Below are positions 42,718 to 53,104 of a DNA stretch of 64,000 nt, in pieces. This DNA is from Auricularia sp. M13 (Eukaryota > Basidiomycota > Agaricomycetes > Auriculariales > Auriculariaceae), in contig CM073197.1 in the NCBI GenBank assembly GCA_037042915.1, forward strand, positions 1,612,001-1,676,000, written 5' to 3'. Within the stretch, counting starts at the first letter, position 1; every line of letters starts with the position of its first letter. The notes beneath the pieces were generated by a model. It was not told the DNA's origin. It was given only the letters and a program-made list of their open reading frames with translations, and did no database searches. A program made the translations under genes and the position numbers.

Positions 42718-45700
42718 TCACAGACGCCTCTTCAGGCTGCTTCTCCGAGCGTGCGGTGCGTAACGCGCAGCAGGCGTCGGACGGAGGTTCAGGTGTGGCG
42801 CGTAACGGCCGTGAGGCGTCGGCCGAGCGAACGCCTCCAGCTCGCGCTTGGACGAGCACGAGCCTGATTCCTCCCAGACTTCGTGGTTTCCGGGCTACAA
42901 GCAAGCCATTTTAGCATCCCACGCAGGTCGTACGAGTCAAACGGTGTCTTACAGTCTCGTTCTGCGACCACCACTAGCAAAGCCATGTGTCAGCGAACTT
43001 CAACACCTGCATTGACGCCTGCGGCGTACCTTGGCCTTGTAGATCTTGCCCTGGTACGACGCCGTGTCGCCACCGTTGTAAACGCTGCTGCCATCCCACG
43101 CCTTCGCACTGCACGTGTTACCCGTGGGTGCGGGCGCGGGGGGAGCTGGCGTGTCTTCCGGGGGGCACGGGTCCTCGGTTTGAGTGGGTGGCTCGGGAGC
43201 TGGAGCCGCGGTCTCTTCTGGAGGGCACCTTCCCGCAGGGATAAGACAGCGCTTCTCGCATCATGCCGTGAGACTTACGGGTCTTCAGTGGGCGTGGGCT
43301 CAGGTGCGGGAGCAGGCGCTGGGGTCTCCTCCGGTGGGCAACTGCAGTATCACAAATGACACATTTAGCTCGTCATCGCACCCATCGTCATAACCAGAGG
43401 CAACATACGGATCCTCAGAAGGAGCAGGCGGCTCGGGAGCAGGAGCAGGCGTGTCCTCAGGAGGGCATCTTTGAGAAGCACTGTCAACGTGACATGTCAC
43501 GCCGCTACCACCAAAATCACGCACGGGTCCTCCGTCGGCGACGGCTCGGGAGCGGGAGCCTCGCCACCACCGCCGGGCGCTGGCGTCTCGGCGGGAGGAG
43601 CGGGTGTCTCAGCTGGGGGTTCTGGGACTTCGGTGGTGCTGGGCGGTACCGGCGCGGCAGTCGACGTCGGGGGAACGGGAGCGGGGGCCTCAGTAGAAGG
43701 TGGCGGGGGAGCGGGGTCAGAGGTCGGCTCGGGCGCCGGGGCGGGGGTCGACGGCGGGGCAGGAGCTGGCTCTGGCTCTGGCGCCGGGGCCTCTTCACCC
43801 GTACCGCAAGCACTGACGGCCACCTGAAGGCTAGTGTCAGGCGACAGCGTAGATCCCTGCGAGTCTGAACACCCACCCAAGCACCGAGGTCGCTAAGCTT
43901 GGGCTCCTCGCTCGCGCTCCACCTATCGCAAAACTGTCAGCGCCCTGCGCGTTCGCGATAGACAGGCAAACAGACTTTGCGCGCCAGATGCTGCCCTTGT
44001 ACGACACCGTGTCGCCGCCGTTGTAGTTGGTGCCGCTCGTCCAGTCAGGCGAGTCGCACGCGGGGTACTTGAAGCCGGTGCCGCCGTTGGCCTTCATGGC
44101 TGCAGATGATGCCACATCAGCATGTGCGAAAAATGCATCCGAGAACGACCATACTCTTCTTGAGCGCTGCGTCGAAGCTGGGAAGCGTTAGAATAACAGA
44201 ATCCTGACCGATCGGCAGACTTACCCGCCGTTGGCGCGGGCTTGAGATGCGTCCCAAACTTCCGAAGGGTTTCAGCATCCCGCAACAGTCCTGTATGCTA
44301 CATACCCATGACCTGTAGTGCAGCGTTAGTGAAACGGCGGCCAGGAGAACAACAAAGGACAAAACGCACTCCACCGAACGAAGGGTATTTAGCGCGCATG
44401 TCCGTCGCAACCTTCGACAGCGCAGCGGCATCGAGGTAGCCTGAACCTGCTGCAGTCTCCGACGCGGGCGCGCCCAGGTAAATCTTGACATCTATAGACA
44501 GCGTGAGCAAACTGTTGGAATCAATTCATCCAGCGTACCCTTGTTGGGGCTGACAGTGCGAGCCCAGTGATCCCAGGTACCTTCAAGGAGGTTAAGGCGC
44601 AATTCCCATGTCGATATCTAAGTGCACATACCGAAGTTCCAGTTGACAGGGTCGTCCGCCTTGTTCAGGCCGCAAGGATTGTTGTAGAACTGGGAAAACG
44701 GTCAATACATCTGGCCGAGCGGTCGCCGATGGTGTCACAACGCTCGCGACGATGCTCGCGGCGCACTCAAGCGGCTTCTGCCCGCATCACACATCCGAGC
44801 CGCGGCGCCTAAACTCGCAGCGGTTCGCGGCGATGGTTGGCCATTGTCGCCGACTGCGACCGCAAACGAGCGAGCCCGCTGTGACCACCTTCCACAACGG
44901 ACATACCTGAACATAGACAGCGTCGAACCTGAAGCATGAATTAGTGTCGGCTAGTCAAAACTACATAAATGCGACGTACCAAGCTGCGTCAAGGACTGCA
45001 CCCAGGTTCGCGTCTAAAATATGCATAAGGTCCAGATTCATTACTTGTGCCGCCAGGCCCAGCTCACCGGGGAAGATGCATTGGGGCGCGGCCGTAACGT
45101 AGTACTTCTTGTCCGCGTTCTCGAAGTGCGTACGAAGCTGCGTGACGAACGCTGCGTAGCCAGTCGGTCCGCCGCCTTCGATATCCAGGTCGACACCGTC
45201 GAGAACAGCATCGCCGAACGGGCGTGTGTCGCTCTTTCCTCCGAGGAAGAGGTTCCAGACCTATGCAATCATGGTCAATCTACAAGTCCAGTGAGAACGA
45301 GAGTTAAACGCGCGGACCTGGTCTGCAAAGCCCTTGGCTTGCTCGTCAGACCCAAACGTGTTGGAACCCGTCGCGCCACCCATAGAAATCGTGATGATCT
45401 TGCCCTTAGCCTGGCATTTCTTGATCTCATCGGCCATAAAGCCGCAATTGAGGAGGTCGCTCCCCTCGAACTTTTCGTTGTCCTTGTCATTGCAAGTGCT
45501 GGCCAAGTTGATGACCGGCAGATCACCCTTGCCCTGCACACAACCAGGTAATTAACTCCAGGACGCGAAGAGTTACATGTATGTAACGCACGAAATAGGT
45601 TAAGAGGAAGGATACGGGAAATACGTCGATCGAGTCGTCGTCGCAGTACTCAGAAAGGGCCTTCTGCCAGTTGGAGGGATCGTCTCCGTGAGCAGCACCA

Positions 45701-45881
45701 TAACTGTTCTGGCCCCAGTAGCTATTCAAGATGCGCATGAGCCTCATGCTCAAACACGAAGCGGTTGCACATACGCAACAAAGTTGTCGTGCCTGTTGTT
45801 GTCGAAAGCAAGCGTTGAAAGAGGAAGCACGGAGAAAGTAGCGGCCAGGATCGCCGCGGAAAATGGCAGCGACGCGACCAT
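42718..45881 (-). CDS. class III (GH18) chitinase with two CBM5/12 modules and an exon-duplicated linker
   Basis: Twenty exons: 45881-45775, 45721-45592, 45533-45318, 45260-45068, 45013-44980, 44928-44907, 44689-44632, 44580-44539, 44491-44370, 44312-44306, 44258-44225, 44177-44155, 44099-43976, 43922-43877, 43823-43525, 43468-43409, 43341-43279, 43228-43030, 42973-42953, 42894-42718; 658 aa. Signal peptide (residues 1-25), then a hevamine-type GH18 domain with YWGQNSYGAAHG, ISMGGATGSNTFGS, the catalytic DGVDLDIEGG near residue 179, and FDAVYVQFYNN. The first CBM5/12 (WTSGTNYNGGDTVSYKG) lies near 340-390. A Pro/Glu-rich linker to about 565 contains four copies of CPPE(E/D)T..PAP..EDP. The second CBM5/12 (WDGSSVYNGGDTASYQG, AKWWSQNETPG) lies near 565-615, followed by a basic tail. 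It should bind and cut chitin outside the cell or in wall remodelling. Exon 10 is 7 nt. Confidence 0.92.
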
Positions 45882-45950
45882 ATCGAAAAGAAACAAAAAA
45901 GCGCGTGAAGAAAGAGAAAGATGAGGAACGGCGTGGACGAGCTTGCCCTG

Positions 45951-45958
45951 TATATATA
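45951..45958 (-). promoter_or_regulatory. TATA box of the chitinase gene
   Basis: TATATATA 70 bp upstream of the chitinase ATG, inside the 255-bp divergent promoter shared with the SET gene. Confidence 0.65.
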
Positions 45959-46136
45959 GGCCGGAGCACCGCTTTGCTGGACATCACGCACGCGCAGCGA
46001 CGAGCGTCATCCATAGCAACGGTCAACGGACGCCTGGGCGTCTCAAATTTGGCGGCCGGATCGCACTGGACATTGACATGTGCGAAGTGCAGTATGCGGA
46101 AGCCGCCGCTGCCATTCTCAGTCTCCACGACCAACC

Positions 46137-46726
46137 ATGTCAGAGCCACTGCCGTCCTCGACGCGTACACCGAAAGGCTGGCCACACGGCATCGAATTCA
46201 TAACGCAGCCGCGCTATGCGGGCCATCTGCCCGTGGCAATCAGGAAACATCTTCAGGGCGATGGCAAGTCCACGCCGGCCGCAGCGCCCTGCCCGCTCGT
46301 TTCGATTCGGCGCATCTCCGTCGAGGGCCATCCTGCGTACGGTCAAGCTGGCCTGTTTGCGACGCGAAAAATCGCTGCGAACACATACATACTCGACTAC
46401 ATGGGCGAGGTTCACGCCGACGCGCGGGAGACATCTGACTACGACCTGAGCTTGGTCAAACTGCCCGCTGAACAGTTCGGCGGTGCTGAAGGGACTGATT
46501 TGGTTGGATCAGCGTTGGAATCGACGCTGCACGGTGCGGAAACGAGGCGCGGTTCGTCAATGACTACCGCAGCGTCGCACCACGCCCGAACGCCGTCTTC
46601 AAAGAGTACAGAACGACGAGCGGGGAGCTGAGGATTAGCGTCTGGTCTGGCCCACGGGGCATCCATAAACATGAGGAGATACTGATCAGTTATGGTAAAG
46701 GCTTTTGGACAGCCAGGAGTCAGTGA
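46137..46726 (+). CDS. SET-domain protein (lysine methyltransferase-like), one apparent frame break
   Basis: One exon with a break in frame. The first part contains GQAGLFATRKIAANTYILDYMGEVHAD, the SET entry motif. After about 46515 the conserved GNEARFVNDYRSVAP and the SET end motif EEILISYGKGFW continue in another frame to the stop at 46724-46726. No GT-AG pair with the right phase bridges the two, so one base seems to be missing near TTGGATCAGCGTTGG. Fungal SET proteins of about 190 aa like this methylate histones or other proteins; the substrate is unknown. It is divergent from the chitinase with 255 bp between starts. Confidence 0.75.
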
Positions 46727-47063
46727 CTGCCGCATTGTCGCGTCGGAGTTGGCACGAGTGCTGCAACTTGTCCGTTGAGCATGCGCAAGCGCCTTCCACT
46801 ACCGCCGAGGCATCCGCTAGATCGGTGCGGGTCCTGTGGAAAGCGGTCCGACCTTCGGCCGTGTACAAGCTGTGGTCATGTGAGTGCATGGCGGCACCAA
46901 ACGCAGACCTCTCCCTGACTGTCAACTCTTCAGCAAGTTTACTGCGCCGCTCCCAGTCCCTGCAACCGTAACGACTGGCAGCATCACAAAACCACCTGTA
47001 GTGAGTGGCCTGCGCACCGCGTGTACGTACTTTATCTCACTGCAGCCAGCCAAAGTCATCAGA
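46727..47063. other. intergenic or 5' leader of the orphan gene
   Basis: The frame of the next gene stays open back to 46884 without an ATG, so a 5' exon could lie here. Nothing else seen. Confidence 0.45.
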
Positions 47064-48176
47064 ATGGATCTCAACCGGCTACACGTATACCTCGCTTGCC
47101 TCGCATACAGCTTGCGCGAAAATGAGGCGCAAATGCATCCCGCCTTGCGCAGAACTGTGGTCGACTGCTCTTTGCTTTCTGCTCAGCCCATCCTAGACGG
47201 AAACGTGCAGGTCACTACGCTGGGCGAACCTCTGCCTCTCCAGAAACTTGGTCGACTGACCGATTGGTTTCCGAGTGCCTCAGACAACCTTCGCCAACGT
47301 CTGTGGAATCGAATATCTAGTGAATGCGACGCCTTGACTCTGCACCTGTCGATCGCTGTAGGCCTTCTGTCCCAGTTGTACCCGCTATCCAAAGTGGGCA
47401 TAGAACTCGCCGGTAGCGCTGTGATTGACTATGGAGTAGCGTTCGGCGCTGTTCCCGCCATTCCTCGCCAGTGCATGATGTATATCATCGACGGGGTGCC
47501 AATCGGGGGTCAGCAGCCCACACGACATGCCTGGCTGTACTTCACCAACGCCAAGGGCCAGACGGCCACTCTTGATCTGTGTATGAACCCATTCGACTGC
47601 GGCCTCATGGTCCCGACAACGGGTTTCTGGACCAACGATACCAAGTCGTCGTCTCGGCACGTGCCCGCTCTCTGGCGCCCGGATGACAAGGGCGACTGGT
47701 ACACCGAGTTTCGACGCTTGAGCGTGCTACATGACGAGCGGCTTCTCCGCGCTGCTGAGATTATTGCCGGCCTCAACGACGGGAGCATGATGCCCGATGT
47801 AGAGATAATAAAACAGCAAGAAATTGCGCCACGCGTTGACGACTTCGCCCTGGACCTTACTCGCTATCGAATGAATACCGAGTCTCTGAAAATTCTCATT
47901 GGCTGGGCGAATCGATCGTCGGCGCACCTGTCTGAGGTCATTCAAGACAATCGATGGCATCGCTGGCCAGATCAGTGGGAGGTTGCCTTTGATTATAACC
48001 CGGACGACGATGACGATTGCACGAAGCTCGCCAAAGAGTTCGATGAGGGAAAGGCCGCCGCAGAAACCCGGGTGTCTCTTTATGTGCGTAAACCTCATTT
48101 GCCTTGCCTTCTGATTCATCTGACGGCCCAATATACACAGCCGGCAATGCCTCACTCTAAAGAACACACGAGCTAG
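47064..48176 (+). CDS. orphan single-exon protein, 370 aa
   Basis: A single open frame with ordinary globular composition. It begins MDLNRLHVYLACLAYSLRE and contains CDALTLHLSIAVGLLSQLYP, QCMMYIIDGVPIGGQQPTRH, AWLYFTNAKGQTATLDLCMN and a C-terminal acidic NPDDDDDCTKLAKEF. No domain or family was recognised. The length, lack of stops and mixed composition argue for a real gene. It might belong to a lineage-restricted Agaricomycete family. The first in-frame ATG was used. Confidence 0.7.
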   Translation: MDLNRLHVYLACLAYSLRENEAQMHPALRRTVVDCSLLSAQPILDGNVQVTTLGEPLPLQKLGRLTDWFPSASDNLRQRLWNRISSECDALTLHLSIAVGLLSQLYPLSKVGIELAGSAVIDYGVAFGAVPAIPRQCMMYIIDGVPIGGQQPTRHAWLYFTNAKGQTATLDLCMNPFDCGLMVPTTGFWTNDTKSSSRHVPALWRPDDKGDWYTEFRRLSVLHDERLLRAAEIIAGLNDGSMMPDVEIIKQQEIAPRVDDFALDLTRYRMNTESLKILIGWANRSSAHLSEVIQDNRWHRWPDQWEVAFDYNPDDDDDCTKLAKEFDEGKAAAETRVSLYVRKPHLPCLLIHLTAQYTQPAMPHSKEHTS

Positions 48177-48297
48177 GAATGGTGGATAGGAATCGGTCGT
48201 TTGCGATGCTGCTTGGTGCGATACACTCTGTGAGCAATTCACGATACCCTACATGATCTTATCTGATCGAATTGGAAAGGAACTGCATCGCTCTCGC

Positions 48298-49865
48298 CTA
48301 CGCCTTGACATACGGCGACGCGGGCGTGGCGCAATTGGCAGCGTCAGCACCGTTGACGCCGAGACCGTCCTTGACGAGGCCAGCCTTGCGCTTCTCGTCA
48401 ATCAAGGCCTCAATTAGCTTGAGGAGGTCGTCCACCGCCTGCGGGGAAGTTTGAATGTGGACGCAGAGGCGGTTTCCATATATCAGGATTGGATCTGGCA
48501 GCTTGGCTGCACGGTCGACAAGCTCTGATGTAGGTATGCCTAGATGGCTAGCATCGAAGAATACCTGTAATACCGCCGTGTTAGTTGAAGAGCACATTTG
48601 TGTCGGGTGGGAATACTGACCATGCACGTCTCGGCGGGGCTGGTTATCTTGACTCCCAATTTTTGCAAGCCTGCCTCAAGATGACGTGCCAGGGTATGGA
48701 CGGCGGGAAGGCGGGGGAAGTTGTGGTTCAATGCGTACGCCGCGGCAGCTGCGATGAAGCCTGTCTGGCGCATACCACCACCGAACATCTTGCGCAGCCA
48801 GCGAGCGCGCGTGATGAAGGACTGGCTTCCTACTAGGATGGAGCCGATAGGCGCACCCAGCCCCTTGCTAAAGCACATGTTGACCGAGTCAAATGGCTCG
48901 CACAGTTCGCGAAGTGACGTCCCGGTCTCCGCTGCGACATGCCACAAACGCGCGCCATCCAGGTGCATAAGCACGCCGACAGAATGCGCATACTCGGATA
49001 TGGCAACGATTTCTTCTTGTGGGAATATCGTACCGTTCAAGGTGTTCTCGAGGGAAATGACACGGGTGACAGCGCTATACAATTTGGTCAGGACCGTGCC
49101 AGACAGCTGTGTGGCATTTACTCACGTGTGAAATAGTTCATTGTCGAGCTTGATATTTGCCTTGACCTCTGCTAGAGTGATGTGATGGCCTGGAATCCAT
49201 AAGAAACCGCACGGGCATAACAAAGACAGGTCCACTCACCATTCGCCGGTGTAACGGGAATTGTCGACGCGCCCGAGTGAGCGGCGAGACCACCGGCCTC
49301 ATGCACATTAACGTGTCCTCTGACGTCCATTAGTACGCTGTGCGGTGGCTGCGTCAAATGTGCGCGTAGAGCCAGCTGCGCGTGCGTTAATGGATGCATT
49401 GCTTGAGACCGCAGGTGCCGAACCTGATTCGACATGGTGCCCGACGAAACAAAGAGAGCAGCCTCCTTCCCTGTAACATGTGCGAGATGCTCCTCCAGTA
49501 GCTTTGTACAAGGTTCATCGAAGACATCGTCTCCGAGAGACGCCTGTAGCGCGTATTGGTACATCTCCGGCGTGGGCACTATGTGCTCGTGAGTTCAAGA
49601 CCAAAGTGCGAAGGCGGCGCCAAGCTGACCAGTGACGGTATCAGCTATGGAGGGGCTAAGCTGGGTTGTCTCTAACGATGAGATGCGCACAGATGAAGCT
49701 GCGAGTAATCTCGTGGACCTTCTTCGCGTTCTCGTCTGCCTGCGTTGCAGAGAGGATGTCGAGCTTGACTTCCTTCGCCACTTTCTCACGCGATGCTTCC
49801 AGAGCGACGTCCGTAGGTTCATCAAGGTGCTTGGGAATGTATGGGGGTACGAGATTCGGATCCAT
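48298..49865 (-). CDS. GLY1: L-threonine aldolase, tandem copy 1
   Basis: Seven exons: 49865-49691, 49644-49630, 49578-49424, 49375-49240, 49189-49126, 49074-48621, 48564-48298, 421 aa. This PLP enzyme cleaves threonine or allo-threonine to glycine and acetaldehyde. Landmarks: FISDTVTVPTPEMYQY, LFVSSGTMSNQ, AHLTQPPHSVLMD, MHLDGARLWHVAAETG, the PLP lysine in CFSKGLGAPIGSILVG, WLRKMFGGGMRQTGFIAAA. A 58-residue N-terminal extension precedes the fold. Exon 2 is 15 nt. The copy downstream on the same strand side (50-51.7 kb) has the same exon plan, so the pair arose by tandem duplication. Confidence 0.93.
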
Positions 49866-49986
49866 GGCAGCGTAGGGCAGCGTGCAGAGAGGTACGGTAT
49901 TGATTGGCGGTAACGGGTTAAGCTGCTGCTATCGCGGTTACAGTGCTTGAATTGGCTTGAATGCGTGCAGTACGATAGCGGGAAAA

Positions 49987-51726
49987 CTAGGCGACGGGTC
50001 GTGCGCTGCCTGATCCTCTTGGGATGCGCCAGCCATTATATATGCCGTCGGACATCCGCACCGAGTTCCGAACAGGTGATTGGTGCGGGAAGTACCTGAA
50101 AGTCCGCCCGAATGCTGAGCATAGCGAAAAGGCATAGCGAAAATCAAAAGAGAGCGAGCGGTCATCTAGTTGACCTTTGAAGCTATCTTGACTGAACTTG
50201 GATGCCAGGTTGCAGAGCCTACACATAGGAACATAGGTTCTGCGCCTTTGCGGAGGATTCGGCCTCAGCAAGACCCCCTTGCGCCTCCGGTTGATAATCG
50301 TCTCAAACAAATCCAGCAGGTCATCCACAGCTTGTGGGGATGTCTGTATGTGGACGACGAGACGCGTTCCGCGTATCCTGATAGGGTCCGGCAGCTTGGC
50401 TGCACACTCGACGACCTCTGTGACTGGAATGCCTAGATGGCTCGTATCGAAGAAGACCTACACAGCGCTCAGTCAATTGCCAGGCGACGTGGGAAGACTA
50501 ACCATGCAAGTCTCCGCGGGAACAGTGATCTTGACGCCGAGGTTGTACAATCCAGCCTCAAGCTTCCGCGTCAGCGCATGCACGGCAGGCAGCAACGGGA
50601 AGTTGTTGGTCAGTGCGTAGGCAGCGGCGGCAGCAAGGACGCCTGTCTGGCGCAGGCCGCCGCCAAACATCTTGCGCAGCCAGCGAGCGCGGTCGATGAA
50701 TGTCTGATTACCGACCAGAATGGAGCCGACAGGTGCCCCAAGCCCTTTGCTGAAGCACATGTTGACTGAATCGAAGGGAGCGCATAGCTCGCGCAGCGAT
50801 GTGCCGGTCTCCGCGGCAACATGCCATAGCCGGGCACCGTCGAGGTGCATGAGCACGCCGACGGAATGCGCGTACTCCGAAATGGCGACGAGTTCTTCTT
50901 GCGGGAAGATCATCCCCCGCAAGGTATTCTCTAGAGATATGACGCGGGTCGGGGCACTATGAATAGAAGTCGTTGTGATAAGCCAGTATACGAGTAGTGC
51001 GGCTCTGGGGGGCTCACGCTGAGTATAGTTCATGGTCTAGTTTGATATTATTCTTGACCTCTGCCAGTGTGATATGATGCCCTTGAGGTTAGACGTGAGT
51101 AAGATCAAATACACCCATATAGAACTAGCAGACCGTTGGCCGGCGTGACGGCAATTGTCGACGCACGCGAGAGAGTAGCAAGACCGCCTGCCTCATACCC
51201 CGTAACATGCCCTCTAGCGTCCATCAATACACTATGGGGTGGTTGAGTCAGATGTGCACGTAAAGCCAACTGAGGGCAGGTCAGACTGTGCCATCGGTGA
51301 ATGATATGGGTACTGAAGAAGACGAGCCTGGTTCGACATCGTGCCCGAGGAGACGAACAGTGCGGCCTCCTTTCCGGTGATGCGTGCGAGGTGTTCCTCC
51401 AATGACTTTGTGCAGGGCTCGTGATAGACATCGTCTCCGAGAGATGCTTGGATTGCATATTGGTACATTTCCGGCGTGGGCACTGTATCGTGTCAAGTTT
51501 GCTTGCCAAAAAGGGCGACTGAGAGCTAATAAGCGCAGACCAGTGACAGTATCCGCTGGAAAGGGTGGACAGTAAGCTGCGCTGAGCATATGTTTCGAAA
51601 GAGAGGATTCTCACAGAAGAACGTCCGAGTCACCTCGTGCAATCTCGAGGCATTATCATCTGCCTGCGTAGCAGAGATGATGTCGAGCTTGAGCCCCTTG
51701 AACGCTTTTTCGACAGCAGAGGTCAT
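49987..51726 (-). CDS. GLY1: L-threonine aldolase, tandem copy 2 with divergent C-terminal extension
   Basis: Seven exons: 51726-51615, 51555-51541, 51482-51328, 51269-51134, 51081-51018, 50956-50503, 50457-49987, 468 aa. Exons 2-6 have the same lengths (15, 155, 136, 64, 454) as in copy 1. All active-site blocks are kept: SDTVTVPTPEMYQYAI, SSGTMSNQ, HLDGARLWHVAAETGTS, FSKGLGAPVGSILVG. The N-terminus is shorter than in copy 1. Intron 3 (51270-51327) starts with GCTCGT where copy 1 has GTTCGG, so it would be a GC-AG intron. After SPQAVDDLL the C-terminus runs about 100 residues to 49987, against about 40 in copy 1, with a basic, unrelated end. Loss of the ancestral stop is likely. Confidence 0.88.
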
Positions 51727-52051
51727 GGAGCTGTACGCAATCTAGCTGCTTGAAGAGAAGGGGACTGCAAGAATCGCGGCCACTGCGGGATCGCTTTGAC
51801 GCGCGGGAGTGACGGGAGCAGTTGCAACCGGGAGCGTAAAACGATGATATGTATCGATGGCTGGAAAGACGTGGTTTCTGCCTAATCCGTCATTTCCTGG
51901 GAGTATCAGTTGCAGGGCTGACGCATTATGTATGAGTTCGGGCAACCGCACCGACTTGGAAGTACCCGGCGAGGAGGAGGTTCTCCGAGGCCGAGGTCCG
52001 TAGCTGTGCACTCCGATTCCAGAACTCTCTCTCTCTCCGGGTTTGGTATTC
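51727..52051. other. divergent promoter region
   Basis: Between threonine aldolase copy 2 and the ZNF706-like gene. A CT dinucleotide run (CTCTCTCTCTCT) at 52026-52037 lies just before the ATG at 52052. Nothing else seen. Confidence 0.55.
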
Positions 52052-52474
52052 ATGGGCAACGTAGGTTTTCCGCCAGTCGGCAGCTGTCGTGCTCACAGGC
52101 ATTTGCAGGGTGCGAAGGCACAGCAGAAGCGCGAGCGCAACGCAGCAAAAGGCGCGAAGGAGGGCAAGTCTAGTCTCAAGACGAACGAGGCTGCGAAGAC
52201 CATTATCTGCCAGACATGCCGACAGACATTCGTCAGTACAAGACTCTGCTACTGCCAGATAGAGCCTCACGATGATTACAGCTTATGACCACACGACGGC
52301 CGGCGTAAGGACCTGCCTTGCGCGAGTTGCGGATGCTAACGAAGTGCCACAGGCTGGAAGAGCACTCTCAGAATAAGCACAGCAAGACCGGTGCGCCCAT
52401 TGTCTTCTCAGTCTCTTGCCCACTCACTGACTGGTCTTCAAGTTGCTGACTGCTTCCCGGGCTACACTGGTTAG
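52052..52474 (+). CDS. small ZNF706-like / 4F5-family zinc-finger protein
   Basis: Exons 52052-52060, 52109-52231, 52282-52304, 52353-52390, 52443-52474, 74 aa, the usual size. It starts MGN, with the first coding exon only 9 nt, then GAKAQQKRERNAAKGAKEGK and a C2H2 finger IICQTCRQTFLMTTRRPALEEH followed by SQNKHSKT and CFPGY. The small EDRK-rich N-terminus plus one finger is typical of the ZNF706/At2g23090 family, whose role is little known. The 23-nt exon 3 is needed to complete the finger. Confidence 0.92.
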
Positions 52475-52545
52475 GAAGTGCTTGTACCGCGGTCGTAGAT
52501 AGAGCGTTGCTTTGCCGCCACATAGCCTCTATTTGGCGCGCGTGT

Positions 52546-52937
52546 CTAGAAGCTTTTTGGTGCCCCTCCTCCACTCATCGACTGCATCTTCTCCCCGACC
52601 TTCTTGTTGACGTCGAAAAATTTGGCTACGCAGCGGTCGACGCACACGCTCTCGCCCTTGTTGAGCTCCGCCTCCGCATAGCGCGTGCTAATGCACTTCG
52701 TGTGACACGAGCTTCAAGCGGTGTGAAAACGTGCCAGCAGAGTCGATGCCAGCCTGGTCCTGTACGTACTCGATCATGCGGTTCAGCGCGTCCGTAAGAA
52801 TCTCGAGTCTGTACATGCCGTTCAGCGTAATGTAACAGCATGCATTCGAGTGCGCACTCTGCCATGGCCATCTCTATCCTCGCAGGGTCCGCCCCGCCCG
52901 GAGGCGGCGGCGCTGCACCGCGCCCGAAAAACGACAT
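52546..52937 (-). CDS. TIM10: mitochondrial small TIM chaperone Tim10
   Basis: Exons 52937-52858, 52808-52770, 52711-52546, 94 aa. Twin CX3C motifs CHTKC and CVDRC are present in [20 protein letters not shown] and [27 protein letters not shown] near the end favours Tim10 over Tim9. Tim9-Tim10 hexamers carry hydrophobic proteins across the mitochondrial intermembrane space. The N-terminus has a Pro-rich APPPPGG stretch. It converges on the ZNF706-like gene with 71 bp between stops. Confidence 0.95.
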
Positions 52938-53104
52938 CTTGAATCGTGAGTGAAGAACGGAAGGACGCGTGCGCGGCTGTTGCCGCTTGGCGCGCACTGT
53001 CTCGAACCCTGTCATGAGCGCCGTCGGATACACAAATTTCGTCAAAAATCCACTGCGGCAAATGTTTGCGCCGGAATATAGATAATACATGTACTTTTGT
53101 GTCT

